From contig JARVGJ010000007.1 in NCBI GenBank assembly GCA_029762595.1, positions 41,733-105,732 of the forward strand: a stretch of 64,000 nt of DNA, in the 5' to 3' direction. Below the pieces are notes generated by a model, which was not told the origin of the DNA, made no database searches, and saw nothing but the letters and a program-made list of their open reading frames with translations. The translations under genes and the position numbers were made by a program. Below, piece after piece: positions 38,180 to 48,085 of this stretch. The DNA is from Methanolobus sp. (GTDB lineage Archaea > Halobacteriota > Methanosarcinia > Methanosarcinales > Methanosarcinaceae). Each line of letters starts with the position of its first letter. Within the stretch, counting starts at the first letter, position 1.

Positions 38180-38265
38180 GCGGGAGTAACCAAGTGGCCA
38201 ACGGTGGCAGACTCAAGATCTGCTCGCGCAGGCGTTCGGGGGTTCGAATCCCTTCTCCCGCACCA
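38180..38265 (+). tRNA. tRNA-Leu (CAA), CCA encoded
   Basis: A class II tRNA with acceptor GCGGGAG paired to CTCCCGC, anticodon arm GCAGA-CTCAAGA-TCTGC (anticodon CAA), a long variable arm, and T arm GGGGG-TTCGAAT-CCCTT. The mature 3' CCA is encoded at 38263-38265. No intron is visible. The fumarase alpha gene begins only about 18 bases downstream on the same strand. Confidence 0.93.
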
Positions 38266-38283
38266 CACCAAAGGTGATCTTTT

Positions 38284-39123
38284 TTGCCAGAAATTATTGA
38301 TTATGATAACGTCGTATCCGCTGTTGTTGATATTCTCCAAAAGGCCCAGACCACACTCCCAAAGGACGTAATTACAGCCCTGGAAAAGGCAAAGGATAGG
38401 GAAACCTCAAACATTGCAAAGGAACAGATTGAAGCTATACTTAAAAATATAGAAATTGCGGGCAACAGGAAAATTCCTATATGCCAGGACACTGGCATAA
38501 TCATATTCTTCGTTGAGCTTGGAAGGAAAGCTGTCATAGGTTTCAATCTTGAGGATGCGATACATGAAGGAGTGAGAATAGCTACCCGGTCGATACCTTT
38601 GCGTCCGAATGCGGTGGACCCTTTAAGCCGCAGCAATACAGGAGATAACACAGGAGAAGGCATTCCGGATATAAGATACGAAATCAATGACAGCAACAGT
38701 ATAAAAATAACCGTTGCCCCAAAGGGTGCAGGCTCTGAGAACATGAGTGCTATCAGAATGTTCAATCCCACAGAGAAGGAAAACATACGTAATTTCATCC
38801 TTGATACTGTGCTCAATGCAGGCGGCAAACCATGTCCACCCATCATAGTTGGCATCGGCATTGGCGGCTCTTTTGACAAAGCTGCAAGACTTGCAAAAAA
38901 CGCGCTACTTAAAAACACCGAAGACATGACAGAGCAAGAGCGCATGCTTCTTGAAGATATAAATTCCCTGGGGATCGGACCCATGGGACTTGGGGGAAAA
39001 ACAACCGCATTGGCAGTACATATAAAAAAGGCCCACTGCCACACAGCATCCCTCCCTGTTGCCGTGAACATACAGTGTTGGGCCAACCGCCATGCATCAG
39101 TTACCCTGGGAGGAGATGCATGA
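38284..39123 (+). CDS. Fumarate hydratase class I, alpha subunit
   Basis: A 279-residue N-terminal-type subunit of the two-part class I fumarase, an Fe-S enzyme that interconverts fumarate and malate in the incomplete citric acid cycle of methanogens. Landmarks are [34 protein letters not shown], and [17 protein letters not shown]. The start is taken as TTG, because GGTGATC, complementary to the 16S rRNA 3' end, lies a few bases upstream. The stop overlaps the beta start by four bases. Confidence 0.93.
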   Translation: MPEIIDYDNVVSAVVDILQKAQTTLPKDVITALEKAKDRETSNIAKEQIEAILKNIEIAGNRKIPICQDTGIIIFFVELGRKAVIGFNLEDAIHEGVRIATRSIPLRPNAVDPLSRSNTGDNTGEGIPDIRYEINDSNSIKITVAPKGAGSENMSAIRMFNPTEKENIRNFILDTVLNAGGKPCPPIIVGIGIGGSFDKAARLAKNALLKNTEDMTEQERMLLEDINSLGIGPMGLGGKTTALAVHIKKAHCHTASLPVAVNIQCWANRHASVTLGGDA

Positions 39124-39698
39124 TGGAATACAGACTCAGGACACCATTAAAAAAAGATGATATCCTTAAAATAAAAGCTGGCGATATAGTATACCTCAGT
39201 GGGACAATGTTTACAGCCAGAGACGAAGCTTACGCCAGGATACTGGAAATGGCAGAAGAACATAAGGAGCTGCCGTTTGACCTTGAGGGCGCTGTAATCT
39301 ATCATTGCGGCCCCCTGATGAATGAGACAGCAGATGGGTGGGAAGTAGTTGCCGCCGGGCCCACAACAAGTGCCCGCATGTCAAAAATGACGCCAAAGCT
39401 GCTGGAACTTCATCAAGTCCGTGCCTTTGTGGGAAAAGGTGGAATGGACAATGTCAAAGAAGCAATGGAAAACAAAGCAGTCTATCTGGCATTTACTGGC
39501 GGATGCGCAGCATTGGCTGCCATGGCCATTGAAAATGTGCTAAGGGTCCATTGGAAGGACCTGGGTATGCCAGAAGCTGTATGGGAACTAGAAGTAAAGG
39601 ATTTTGGTCCGCTGGTAGCAGGGATAGACTCACATAAAAATGATATGTTCCTTGATGTCAGGAAAAAAGCAAATGAAGCTTATTCGATGATCGAATAA
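39120..39698 (+). CDS. Fumarate hydratase class I, beta subunit
   Basis: A 192-residue C-terminal-type subunit ([56 protein letters not shown]). The last block is characteristic of class I fumarase and L(+)-tartrate dehydratase beta chains. GGAGG is six bases before the ATG at 39120, which overlaps the alpha stop (ATGA). Tartrate dehydratase is the alternative annotation, but fumarase is expected in a methanogen. Confidence 0.93.
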   Translation: MMEYRLRTPLKKDDILKIKAGDIVYLSGTMFTARDEAYARILEMAEEHKELPFDLEGAVIYHCGPLMNETADGWEVVAAGPTTSARMSKMTPKLLELHQVRAFVGKGGMDNVKEAMENKAVYLAFTGGCAALAAMAIENVLRVHWKDLGMPEAVWELEVKDFGPLVAGIDSHKNDMFLDVRKKANEAYSMIE

Positions 39699-39718
39699 GC
39701 AATTCTTTCCAACATATC

Positions 39719-40711
39719 TCAGATAATCAAAGTGAACACAACCCAGGCAATAAGAGTGAGTATTATCGAATGTTTCAGACCCTGGGAAACTGAACTTTCA
39801 CCCATCTGTCCTGCAACAAGTCCGCTCATGAATCCCTGGATAATAGCCGTGTGCATCATCAACCGCGTGTATTCGGCCGGATTGAAAGAACCTATGAACT
39901 GGTTTCCTGCACCTGCCTGAGCAGCAGCTTTTCCTGCCTCAGCCATTGTGGGCACAAAAGTGGATGTAAGCATTGCTATCACGAAAATGAATACAAAGAA
40001 CGACATATAGGTGATGACCACATAAACCATCATGTTACCTCGCCTTTCACGTTCCAGCAATTTCACTTCCCTTGCATCACGTGCAGCGGCCTCAAGTACT
40101 GAAGCTACGCGACCTCCTGCCTTACTTGCCTGAGTGATAAGGGAAACAGACCTCACAATTATGGGGGTTGACACCCTTTTAGCAAAATTATGCAGTGACT
40201 CTTCAAAAGAAACACCCCATGACATAGCGGCATCCATGCTCTGGACTTCTTTTGTCAGGGCACCATACTCACCTTTTGAAACGGTGTTCACAGCCCTTGG
40301 AAGAGTAAGCCCGGCTCTGCTCATTTCAGATATGTCCCTCAGAAATGTTGGAAGATACTCTTCAATGGTATCGGTCCTTTTGAACTTCTTATGGAAAGTA
40401 ATGGCCGGAGGAATAATGCATATGAGAACGGTGAACAATATAACATCATCTATCAGAGGTGTGCCCCAGGTTAGAGCCATTCCACTGATAAAGAATACAA
40501 AGGCCAGAGGAATGCTCAGCAAAAAAGCATATTCCGGATGGTTATAAAGTGTTTTAAACGGATCCTTAAAGAAATCCTTGATAAGTACGTTTTTTGTTGC
40601 CTCCTTCATCTTTGCATTGATGTGGTTATCTTCAAGCTCACACAGTTCCTCCTCTGTAAGCGAATCAGAGGACATTGACCCTTTATTGAAAATTTCATGT
40701 ATCTTCTTCAT
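39719..40711 (-). CDS. TadC-like inner membrane platform protein (type II/IV secretion F family)
   Basis: A 330-residue membrane protein with the GspF/TadC fold: helices near residues 70-130, a cytoplasmic helical bundle with FLRDISEMSRAGLTLPRAV, and three C-terminal helices. GGAGG before the ATG at 40711 fixes the start. It begins two bases after the preceding TadB-like stop. Together with TadA and TadB homologues it would form the motor platform for assembling archaeal type IV pilus-like filaments. It ends convergent with the fumarase genes. Confidence 0.85.
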   Translation of the reverse strand: MKKIHEIFNKGSMSSDSLTEEELCELEDNHINAKMKEATKNVLIKDFFKDPFKTLYNHPEYAFLLSIPLAFVFFISGMALTWGTPLIDDVILFTVLICIIPPAITFHKKFKRTDTIEEYLPTFLRDISEMSRAGLTLPRAVNTVSKGEYGALTKEVQSMDAAMSWGVSFEESLHNFAKRVSTPIIVRSVSLITQASKAGGRVASVLEAAARDAREVKLLERERRGNMMVYVVITYMSFFVFIFVIAMLTSTFVPTMAEAGKAAAQAGAGNQFIGSFNPAEYTRLMMHTAIIQGFMSGLVAGQMGESSVSQGLKHSIILTLIAWVVFTLII

Positions 40712-40712
40712 T

Positions 40713-41636
40713 CTATGCCTCCGGAGTAAGGGTACTGATAAGAATAACATACATTATACTGCCAATTGGTATCAATGCATAGATTATGATATAAAGGAAG
40801 ACCATCTGGGCATTCCCCATTATAGACATGATGGATATAACAACCACAAGGAAAAGAGGACCGGCAACAAAAGCCGTTACATATGTTTCTCCGAGAAGAC
40901 CCAGTGTTTCAAGGAACTCTTTCTGGTTTTGTCGATTCTCCATAATATATTGCTCTGTCTTTATCTGGAAATAAGGTTCCAGCTGACCACCTGAAGTTAC
41001 AACAGTAATTGCTCCCTGCAAAAAATCCTGCAGGGCGGCTGACGGAGTGGTCAGAGAAAGGTTTTTCATTGCAGTGACCAGGTCATGACCAAGAATCTCA
41101 AGGTCACGTACCAGATAGCGGCATTCCACTGCCATCTCGCCATATATCTCATTATTTGCAAGTGATCTGAAAAGATCAACCGGAAGGACACCTGCGCCTG
41201 ACATTGCTGACATATAGTTCACAGCATAAGGAAGCATGCTGTCAATCCTCCTTTTCCTGTCACCTGCCATTATAACAGGATATAGCTGGAATATCTTGTA
41301 AACAAGAACAAATACCAGCCCTGTAATAAGCAAACCCAGTACAATACCTATAACAAGAGACTTGTACTGAAGATAGGGGGCAACCCATGCAGGAAACATT
41401 AACCTGGTAGCTCGTACTTCCGGAACCCCGAATGCCATTAGAAGCAAACCGATACCTGCAAGAGAAAACAATGCGCAGAGAATAGAACTTAGTAATGCAC
41501 CGGACATATAGACATCATATGCCACGTCCATCCTGTTCTTGAGCAGGTTATGACGAAGGCCAAAGTAATCAAGTCTCTTCTTTTCGTAGTATTTACCGAA
41601 AAGATTGTAAGCAAAGTTAAAATAAGGATTAGCCAT
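40713..41636 (-). CDS. TadB-like inner membrane platform protein (type II/IV secretion F family)
   Basis: A 307-residue membrane protein with N-terminal helices (GALLSSILCALFSLAGIGLL, LVIGIVLGLLITGLVFVLVY), a cytoplasmic bundle (MLPYAVNYMSAMSGAGVLPVD) and two C-terminal helices. It is the partner of TadC in the filament assembly platform. Its ATG overlaps the end of the ATPase gene by eight bases, and its stop is TAG. The set has no pilin or prepilin peptidase gene nearby. Confidence 0.85.
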   Translation of the reverse strand: MANPYFNFAYNLFGKYYEKKRLDYFGLRHNLLKNRMDVAYDVYMSGALLSSILCALFSLAGIGLLLMAFGVPEVRATRLMFPAWVAPYLQYKSLVIGIVLGLLITGLVFVLVYKIFQLYPVIMAGDRKRRIDSMLPYAVNYMSAMSGAGVLPVDLFRSLANNEIYGEMAVECRYLVRDLEILGHDLVTAMKNLSLTTPSAALQDFLQGAITVVTSGGQLEPYFQIKTEQYIMENRQNQKEFLETLGLLGETYVTAFVAGPLFLVVVISIMSIMGNAQMVFLYIIIYALIPIGSIMYVILISTLTPEA

Positions 41637-43710
41637 ACAATTCCTGCCTTACGACTTTCATCATCATCTCAGGTTCACGATTATAGGCAACTACTATCTT
41701 GGCAAAATCCCTGAAGTGTGTGACCTTTCTTACACGCGCCCAATCAAGGATATCCTGTCGCCTCTTTAACTCATCCCGAACTTTCTCTTCTGTCCAGCCA
41801 CGGTTTTCCATAACGCTTTCTATTATGTAAGATCGGCCTGAATACTGGAACATATCCCTTGCAGCATCCCACACGAAAACCTCATTTGTAAGCAGCTCAC
41901 CTGTCCTGGGATCAACACCTACTATCTCAGTAAGGGACTTACAGCGCCTGACACGCTCCTCACCAACCTTGACCTGTACTTGTATAGCTACAAGATCAAG
42001 GGCCTGTATCATAATCCTTGGTACATTGATGGGAGGATTTTCCAGCCTGTGTACCACAGATTGAACAGAATCAGCATGCATTGTCGAGAATGTAGTATGT
42101 CCTGTTGACATTGCCTGGAAAAGCACATAAGCTTCAGCGCCCCTTACCTCACCCACAAGGATATATTCCGGCCTCTGCCTTAAAGAAGCTCTTAAAAGCT
42201 CGTACATCTCAATAGAACCTTTATCCTCGCCTGCAAAGGCCTGTCTGGTGACACCGGGTATCCAGTTAGGATGCGATAGGTTCAACTCTCTTGTATCTTC
42301 AATGGAGACAATCTTCATCTCCGGCTGGATGAAAAGAGAAACGGCATTCATGGCCGTGGTCTTGCCGGATGCAGTTCCTCCGGCAAAGATGAGGCTCTTA
42401 CTTGAATCCACAGCAAGCCACATGTATGCCATCATTGCAGTAGAGAAGGTATGGAACTCTATGAGGTTAGCAGGGGTTATTGGATCATCTTTAAATCTTC
42501 TGATAGTGAAAGTAGTCCCACGGGTGGTAATCTCCCTGCCCAGTGTCATCTGGATACGGGAACCGTCGGGCATAGTAGCATCAAGCAGGGGGTTTGCAAT
42601 AGATATATGCCTGCCACATATCTGGGCGATCCGAATAGCAAAAGAGTCCAGCAGATCATCAGACTGGAACTCGATATTTGAAGGTATGGAATTGTATTCT
42701 TTATGATAGATGTAGATCGGAGTGTTAGGGCCATCGCATGAAATATCCTCTATATATGGATCCCTCATCAGTACATCTATCTCCCCATAGCCAACATAAT
42801 CACGAACGATGTGATATATGATCCTCTCACGTTTTCGTGGAGATATGTTTATCTGGAATTCCTTTAGGTAATTTATTACATTTTCTTTAAGGAATACTTC
42901 TGCATTCTTGCGGGATACCTCTTTAAGATTAACATCAAGGGTCTCAATGAAGTTCAGTTTGATAGCTTCCAGAAGCCCATCTTCAGTTTCACTTAGAACA
43001 GGTTCAATAGCCTGGTACTGGAATTCATGGGCCTCGGGGTCATAAGCGATCCTTACATAAGCATAAAGAGGGTTCACCTCGTATAACTCCACTTCCCTGT
43101 AACGACTGTCTCCAGGCATGGTCAGATCGACTATTGGGCCGTGATCAACAATATTATAGGTTTCAAGGTTCACTTTTGCCCTTGAGAATATCTTACCTAC
43201 GCGACCCATGAACGAATCATTGATTTCCTCATCCACAAAGAACTCTTCTTCAATAGGTTCCTCTTTGAATATATCAGAAATAACTTTTTGCCACATAGAT
43301 TCCCTGTCATCTGCCAGTGTATCTTCATAATAGGGAACATAGGTAGCTTCTATCCTTCTTTTCAGACTCTCAAGACTTATTGGCTCTGCATCAGGAAGGA
43401 TAAGATCTGCAAGTTCATAGATCAGCTCATCTTCATCAACAGTGAACAAAGATGCAGGTAATTCTTCTTGTATATCGCTTTTTTCTTTTTGGCCATCTGT
43501 GACTGAAAAATCCTGTAGACTGGCCAGGTTCTGAAAAGGAACTGAGCCCTTATCATTACCGATGTCTTCTATTGATGATCCAGGGCTTAAAAGAGAATCT
43601 TTTTTCCCCCTAGCAATCTTTTCACCATCCTGTGCAATAATAGTACCATAAGAGAGACCGCTGATATCTTCCGTATCTTCATTTCGGTCATCTGAAACAT
43701 TATTCAACAT
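41629..43710 (-). CDS. TadA-like secretion/pilus assembly ATPase
   Basis: A 693-residue type II/IV secretion ATPase. The Walker A motif is GGTASGKTTAM, followed by SIEDTRELNLSHPNW (Asp box), RASLRQRPEYILVGEVRGAEA (Walker B) and MSTGHTTFSTMHADS (His box). About 190 residues of acidic, variable sequence precede the conserved N-terminal domain, longer than in most family members. It hydrolyses ATP to drive filament assembly. ATG at 43710 is chosen over TTG at 43722. Confidence 0.9.
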   Translation of the reverse strand: MLNNVSDDRNEDTEDISGLSYGTIIAQDGEKIARGKKDSLLSPGSSIEDIGNDKGSVPFQNLASLQDFSVTDGQKEKSDIQEELPASLFTVDEDELIYELADLILPDAEPISLESLKRRIEATYVPYYEDTLADDRESMWQKVISDIFKEEPIEEEFFVDEEINDSFMGRVGKIFSRAKVNLETYNIVDHGPIVDLTMPGDSRYREVELYEVNPLYAYVRIAYDPEAHEFQYQAIEPVLSETEDGLLEAIKLNFIETLDVNLKEVSRKNAEVFLKENVINYLKEFQINISPRKRERIIYHIVRDYVGYGEIDVLMRDPYIEDISCDGPNTPIYIYHKEYNSIPSNIEFQSDDLLDSFAIRIAQICGRHISIANPLLDATMPDGSRIQMTLGREITTRGTTFTIRRFKDDPITPANLIEFHTFSTAMMAYMWLAVDSSKSLIFAGGTASGKTTAMNAVSLFIQPEMKIVSIEDTRELNLSHPNWIPGVTRQAFAGEDKGSIEMYELLRASLRQRPEYILVGEVRGAEAYVLFQAMSTGHTTFSTMHADSVQSVVHRLENPPINVPRIMIQALDLVAIQVQVKVGEERVRRCKSLTEIVGVDPRTGELLTNEVFVWDAARDMFQYSGRSYIIESVMENRGWTEEKVRDELKRRQDILDWARVRKVTHFRDFAKIVVAYNREPEMMMKVVRQELYG

Positions 43711-43801
43711 TACCAACCCCAATAATCGTGGTCATCCTAATCATCTTCATGGACATATATGGTTTTTTTTCTAATGCTTTCCTAAAGAAATGATATAAGA
43801 C

Positions 43802-44596
43802 TCATTTTTTACTCTTGGATAATGATAATCTTAGGCCCTTCTTCTTAGTTTCCTTCTTTTCGTAAAGCATATCGTTAAGAGGAACCTTAATTCCAGCTAT
43901 TTCTGCCGCCTGGCGGTTGAAACTGACAGCTGTGGGCAATCCCGGATATTTGATAACAACCGGTGATTTAAAAGCCAGAGAATTATTCACATTTTTATCT
44001 TCTGCAATGGTTTCCAAGATCCTTAGGCCAAGGGTGCTCTCTATTTTCTCCCTGCTTAATTCATTTTGAGTGATACCGGCCCTGTTAAGCAAAACACCTC
44101 GGAAAGGCTTCTCCAGATTATCGGAAATGGCCTTTATTTTCATTGCACCGGCAAGAGAGACTATATCAGGTGTCATTACCTGGATTATCTCGTCTGCAAT
44201 TGATATAGAGAATATGGAATTTTTATTGATACCTGTGGGAGAGTCAAGGATTATGAAATCATACTTCTCTCTCACACTTTCTAAAATATCACCTATAATT
44301 TCAGAATTTGCATTTACAAAACTATGAAGAGAAATGCTCCCTGGCAAAACGTGAAGATTATTAGGACCGTCGTATATTGCTTCTTTTAGTTCTGCAGTCC
44401 CTGAAAGAACATCATGAAGAGTTGCCTTTGATGTTTCCAGACCCAGCATCAGCCCAATGGCTGGCATTCCCACATCAGCATCAATTATTAGAGTTTTTTT
44501 CGCAAACCCTGCAAGGGCAGAACTGAGATTTATGGAAGCTGTTGTTGTGCCGACACCACCCTTCCCGGAAATGATAGTAAAAGTCTTTGCTGTCAT
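43802..44596 (-). CDS. TadZ/CpaE-like MinD/ParA family ATPase
   Basis: A 264-residue P-loop protein starting with IISGKGGVGTTTASINLSSALA, then LIIDADVGMPAIGLMLG and DFIILDSPTG. The P-loop reads KGGVGTTT rather than the usual KGGxGKT, so the second lysine is replaced by Thr, a variant common in CpaE/TadZ proteins. Such proteins place pilus systems in the cell. It is 91 bases upstream of the TadA-like ATPase on the same strand and probably belongs to the same system. Confidence 0.82.
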   Translation of the reverse strand: MTAKTFTIISGKGGVGTTTASINLSSALAGFAKKTLIIDADVGMPAIGLMLGLETSKATLHDVLSGTAELKEAIYDGPNNLHVLPGSISLHSFVNANSEIIGDILESVREKYDFIILDSPTGINKNSIFSISIADEIIQVMTPDIVSLAGAMKIKAISDNLEKPFRGVLLNRAGITQNELSREKIESTLGLRILETIAEDKNVNNSLAFKSPVVIKYPGLPTAVSFNRQAAEIAGIKVPLNDMLYEKKETKKKGLRLSLSKSKK

Positions 44597-44755
44597 AAAA
44601 TGCCTCGATTAATGGTTTAATATGCTTTGTTCCTTTTCCAGTTGAAGATCATCTAATGGACAAACATGGAATATATCTTACACTTAATACCACTTATAAA
44701 TATAAATAAATATCTATATTATTTTGTTTCTAAAAATTATAGCACTATTTGAAAT

Positions 44756-45301
44756 ATGATGATGAAACATCTTGTCTACATGTCACCAAACGAAAAAAAA
44801 GACATAAGGCTCTTTCTCTATCATGCAAAACAATGTGACCCAAAAAAATGTACAGGAAAGAAAATGGCACGTTTTGGACTGGTAAACCTGTTTGAGAAGA
44901 TAGAAAGAATACCATCGGGTTCCATCCTGCTTGACCCCATGGCAGAAAAAGCCCTTTCTCCTGCAGACAATAGCAAAAAAGGCATAACAGTCCTTGACTG
45001 CTCATGGGAAGAAGTGGAAAGAGTGTTCCCAAAACTTTTAAGAGCAAGACTGGAGCACCGTGCACTGCCATATCTTGTGGCTGCAAATCCTGTGAACTTT
45101 GGAAGACCTTTCAAACTCACATCCGCAGAAGCTTTTGCAGCAGCATTGCACATACTGGGAAATGATCAACAGGCAGAATTAATAATGTCTAAGTTCAATT
45201 GGGGCCATACCTTCCTTGAACTCAATCGTGAACCACTTGAAGAATATTCTCAGGCCAGGGACAGTAAAGACATACTCAGGATACAAAGTGAATACATGTA
45301 G
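44756..45301 (+). CDS. tsr3: Tsr3, 16S/18S rRNA aminocarboxypropyltransferase
   Basis: A 181-residue protein with the Tsr3 (DUF367) signatures [54 protein letters not shown]. It transfers the aminocarboxypropyl group of SAM to a modified uridine in small-subunit rRNA. Three ATG codons stand in a row and there is no clear ribosome binding site; a TATA-like AAATATAAATAAATA lies about 60 bases upstream. The stop is TAG, with a TAA ten codons later. Confidence 0.93.
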   Translation: MMMKHLVYMSPNEKKDIRLFLYHAKQCDPKKCTGKKMARFGLVNLFEKIERIPSGSILLDPMAEKALSPADNSKKGITVLDCSWEEVERVFPKLLRARLEHRALPYLVAANPVNFGRPFKLTSAEAFAAALHILGNDQQAELIMSKFNWGHTFLELNREPLEEYSQARDSKDILRIQSEYM

Positions 45302-45379
45302 ACAACATGTGTAGATATTATAAACAAATAAAAGCAATAAACAGCCATAACAAAAATATTAATCTAAAGAGGGAAAAGC

Positions 45380-45832
45380 ATGATACAGATAGGAGTCATC
45401 GGAGCAGGAATATGTGATACCCGAATCCAAAGAATTGCAGAAGAGGTTGGTGTGGAGCTTGCAGAAAAAAAAGCCATACTTATCTGTGGAGGACATGGAG
45501 GAGTGATGGAAGCATCGGCCGCCGGTTCAAAAAGAGCAGGAGGGACAACAGTCGGAGTCCTGCCCGGGGACAGTCGTATCAATGCAAATGCCTATATAGA
45601 CATAGCAATCGTAACTGAGATGGGGCATGCAAGGAATGTGATCATAGCACGCTCTGCAGATGCCCTCATAGCCATCGGAGGAGAATATGGCACTCTTTCA
45701 GAGATTGCTCACTCCCTGAAAATGGGTAAAACCGTAGTAACCCTGGAGTCAAAGTGGGAGATCGAGGGAACCATAAAGGCAAAGGACCCAAAAGAGGCCG
45801 TCAGGATTGCAATTGAAAGTATCCGACGATAA
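45380..45832 (+). CDS. SLOG/LOG-fold protein (TIGR00725 type)
   Basis: A 150-residue Rossmann-like protein with GVIGAGICDTRIQ at the N-terminus, ILICGGHGGVMEASAAGSKRAGG and ALIAIGGEYGTLSEIA, the PGGxGT-like nucleotide-binding loop of the LOG family. Relatives bind nucleotides or release cytokinin bases, but this subfamily has no settled role. GAGGG precedes the ATG. It follows tsr3 on the same strand. Confidence 0.85.
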   Translation: MIQIGVIGAGICDTRIQRIAEEVGVELAEKKAILICGGHGGVMEASAAGSKRAGGTTVGVLPGDSRINANAYIDIAIVTEMGHARNVIIARSADALIAIGGEYGTLSEIAHSLKMGKTVVTLESKWEIEGTIKAKDPKEAVRIAIESIRR

Positions 45833-45889
45833 TTATGGAAAGAAGGATTTGTTGAAAAAAGGATTACAGCTTATGTAACCCTATGTATA

Positions 45890-46663
45890 TCATACCTCAA
45901 GGTCAATGCCCAGAGGACAGTGATCTGAACCCATGACATCGGGCATTATAAAAGCAGCCTTTATTTTATCCCTTATATTCTCACTTGCAAAGAAATAATC
46001 TATTCTCCAGCCAACATTCCTTTCTCTTGCCCGTGTCCTCATGCTCCACCAGGTATAGTTGCGGGGCTCTGTATTGAACATCCTGAAAGTGTCCACATAA
46101 CCATTGTCCAGTAGTTTATCTATCCAGGCCCTCTCCTTAGGAAGGAATCCGGAGATCTTTTCGTTTTCTTTTGGGCGTGCCAGGTCTATTTCCCTGTGAG
46201 CAGTGTTCACGTCACCGCAGATTATGAGCTTCTTACCCTTTGCCTTCAGGGTATTGGCATACTCAAGGAAGGCATCATAGAATTCCATCTTATAATCAAG
46301 TCTTTCAGATGATGCTTTACCATTGGGAAAATATATGTTCAAGAGGACAAAGTCCCCATAATCAGCTATCTGTGTCCGGCCCTCAATATCGAATTTATCG
46401 ATACCGAATCCGCACTTTATATCAACAGGTTCCTGTTTGCTATAAAGGGCCACGCCACTATAGCCTTTTTTCCGGGCTGAGGCAAAATAACTGTGATAAC
46501 CATGGATATCTACTATTTCTGCAGGTAGTTGGTCCTTGTTAGCCTTTGTCTCCTGAATACAGAGAACATCAGGTCTTTCTGTGTTGAACCAATCAAGAAA
46601 ACCTTTTTTGTGAACTGCACGTATACCATTGACATTCCATGAAATGATCCTTTTTATGCCCAT
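45890..46663 (-). CDS. xth: Exodeoxyribonuclease III / AP endonuclease
   Basis: A 257-residue repair nuclease starting [21 protein letters not shown]. Catalytic motifs are visible: [30 protein letters not shown], and GSDHCPLGI at the C-terminus. It cuts DNA at abasic sites and removes blocked 3' ends. GGAGAT, part of a 14-base palindrome, lies six bases before the ATG at 46663; the frame runs 19 codons further upstream without a better start. Confidence 0.95.
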   Translation of the reverse strand: MGIKRIISWNVNGIRAVHKKGFLDWFNTERPDVLCIQETKANKDQLPAEIVDIHGYHSYFASARKKGYSGVALYSKQEPVDIKCGFGIDKFDIEGRTQIADYGDFVLLNIYFPNGKASSERLDYKMEFYDAFLEYANTLKAKGKKLIICGDVNTAHREIDLARPKENEKISGFLPKERAWIDKLLDNGYVDTFRMFNTEPRNYTWWSMRTRARERNVGWRIDYFFASENIRDKIKAAFIMPDVMGSDHCPLGIDLEV

Positions 46664-46978
46664 TCTTAATCTCCGGAGATTTTGCTGCTTATTTGATTTC
46701 CCGCTTATTTCATCCCTCATATATTAAGTAGCTTAGCAGAAAACTCTTTTTATCTCAATAGCAATAAATACAAGAGCAATAATAAAATATTTCATAGAAT
46801 GGAGGGTAGGCCATTGGAGCGTAGAAGCATTTAGATTTTTAAAGCGGACAAAAACAGCTTTTCGCAAGAAAAGATCATCGCAATATCATACAAGAATAAA
46901 GTTTAAATAAAAACAATTCTTATTTAGGTTTCATTCTTACATAATATTCGATGAAAAACTGCAAATAAGTTGACAAAA
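46664..46978. promoter_or_regulatory. Divergent xth / perR-like control region
   Basis: A 315-base region. At its left end, the perfect palindrome AATCTCCGGAGATT (46668-46681) contains the xth ribosome binding site. At its right end, GTTTAAATA (46901-46909) fits a TATA box for the Fur-family gene. AAGAAT (46892-46897) and ATTCTT (46916-46921) flank this box as an inverted repeat, with a second ATTCTT at 46933-46938 near the expected transcript start. A regulator bound there would mask the promoter. Confidence 0.5.
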
Positions 46979-47374
46979 ATGAAGCAATCAGACATCAAGT
47001 ACACAAACCAGCGGATTGAGATCCTGGATTTCCTCAGGGAATTTGATGGTCATCCTACTGCAGATGATGTCTATGAGGGAGTAAGAAAAAAATTAACACG
47101 GATAAGTAAAGCAACTGTTTACAATAATCTTAAGTTTTTGGCTGAAAAGGGTCTGATCAAGGAGGTGAATGTAAAAGGAGTTTCGAGATTTGAATCAAAT
47201 CTGGTACCACATCATCACACTATCTGCATAGAATGCGGAGATATAAGAGACTACGAATCTGAAGAGCTGAATGAATATGCTATGAAGATAGCAGAGGAGA
47301 TAGACGACTTCAAAATAAAATCAGCAGACACTAACTTTTACGGAATATGCAAAAAATGTATGGAGGAATCATAA
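46979..47374 (+). CDS. Fur/PerR family metal-dependent repressor
   Basis: A 131-residue regulator. The N-terminal winged helix has KYTNQRIEILDFLREFDGHPTADDVYEGV and ISKATVYNNLKFLAEKGLI. The C-terminal part has the metal site HHHTICIECGDIRDYES and the structural zinc pair CIEC / CKKC. The gene order with peroxiredoxin and a ferritin-like protein directly downstream points to a PerR-type peroxide sensor rather than an iron sensor. ATG at 46979 is preferred to TTG nine bases earlier. Confidence 0.9.
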   Translation: MKQSDIKYTNQRIEILDFLREFDGHPTADDVYEGVRKKLTRISKATVYNNLKFLAEKGLIKEVNVKGVSRFESNLVPHHHTICIECGDIRDYESEELNEYAMKIAEEIDDFKIKSADTNFYGICKKCMEES

Positions 47375-47375
47375 C

Positions 47376-48050
47376 ATGGATGAAGAAACACTAACAATGC
47401 CACTTATTGGCGACGATGCACCAAGCTTTACAGCAAAGACAACAATGGGAGAGATCAATTTCCCAGGCGATTATAAGGGAAAGTGGGTAATCCTTTTTAG
47501 CCACCCGGCAGACTTTACACCTGTATGTACCACAGAGTTCATGACCTTTGCAACAATGCAGGAAGAGTTCAGGGAACTGAACACTGAACTTATCGGCCTT
47601 TCAATTGACAGTATCTATGCACACATAGCATGGCTTAGGACCATCAAAGAGAAGATAGTCTACAAGGGAATGAAAGATGTGGAGGTCAATTTCCCTGTGA
47701 TCGAAGACCTTAGGATGGAAGTTGCAAAGAAGTATGGAATGGTGCAGCCACAGGCATCCACGACCCAGGCCGTAAGGGCAGTGTTTATCATGGACCCAAA
47801 GGCAAAGGTCAGGGCTGTCATTTACTATCCGCTCTCCAACGGACGGAACATGGATGAGATCAAGAGGCTGCTTCTTGCAATGCAGAAATCCGATGCAGAG
47901 AACATAGCAACCCCTGCCAACTGGCAACCAGGGGACGATGTCATCATTCCACCACCCGGATCATGCGGCACTGCAAAGGAAAGGGTCGAGACCCAGGAAG
48001 AAGGCAAATACTGCCTGGACTGGTTCATGTGCCTTAAGAAAGAGTCTTAA
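47376..48050 (+). CDS. Peroxiredoxin (Prx6/archaeal type)
   Basis: A 224-residue peroxidase of the AhpC/TSA family. The peroxidatic Cys lies in HPADFTPVCTTEF near residue 51, and two further cysteines near the C-terminus (GSCGTAKER and WFMC) could resolve the disulfide, as in archaeal Prx. It reduces hydrogen and organic peroxides. It starts one base after the repressor stop, with GGAGG ten bases upstream inside that gene, so both are one operon. Confidence 0.95.
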   Translation: MDEETLTMPLIGDDAPSFTAKTTMGEINFPGDYKGKWVILFSHPADFTPVCTTEFMTFATMQEEFRELNTELIGLSIDSIYAHIAWLRTIKEKIVYKGMKDVEVNFPVIEDLRMEVAKKYGMVQPQASTTQAVRAVFIMDPKAKVRAVIYYPLSNGRNMDEIKRLLLAMQKSDAENIATPANWQPGDDVIIPPPGSCGTAKERVETQEEGKYCLDWFMCLKKES

Positions 48051-48085
48051 ATACGAAGCTAAAATTTTGTACATAGGTGACCATT

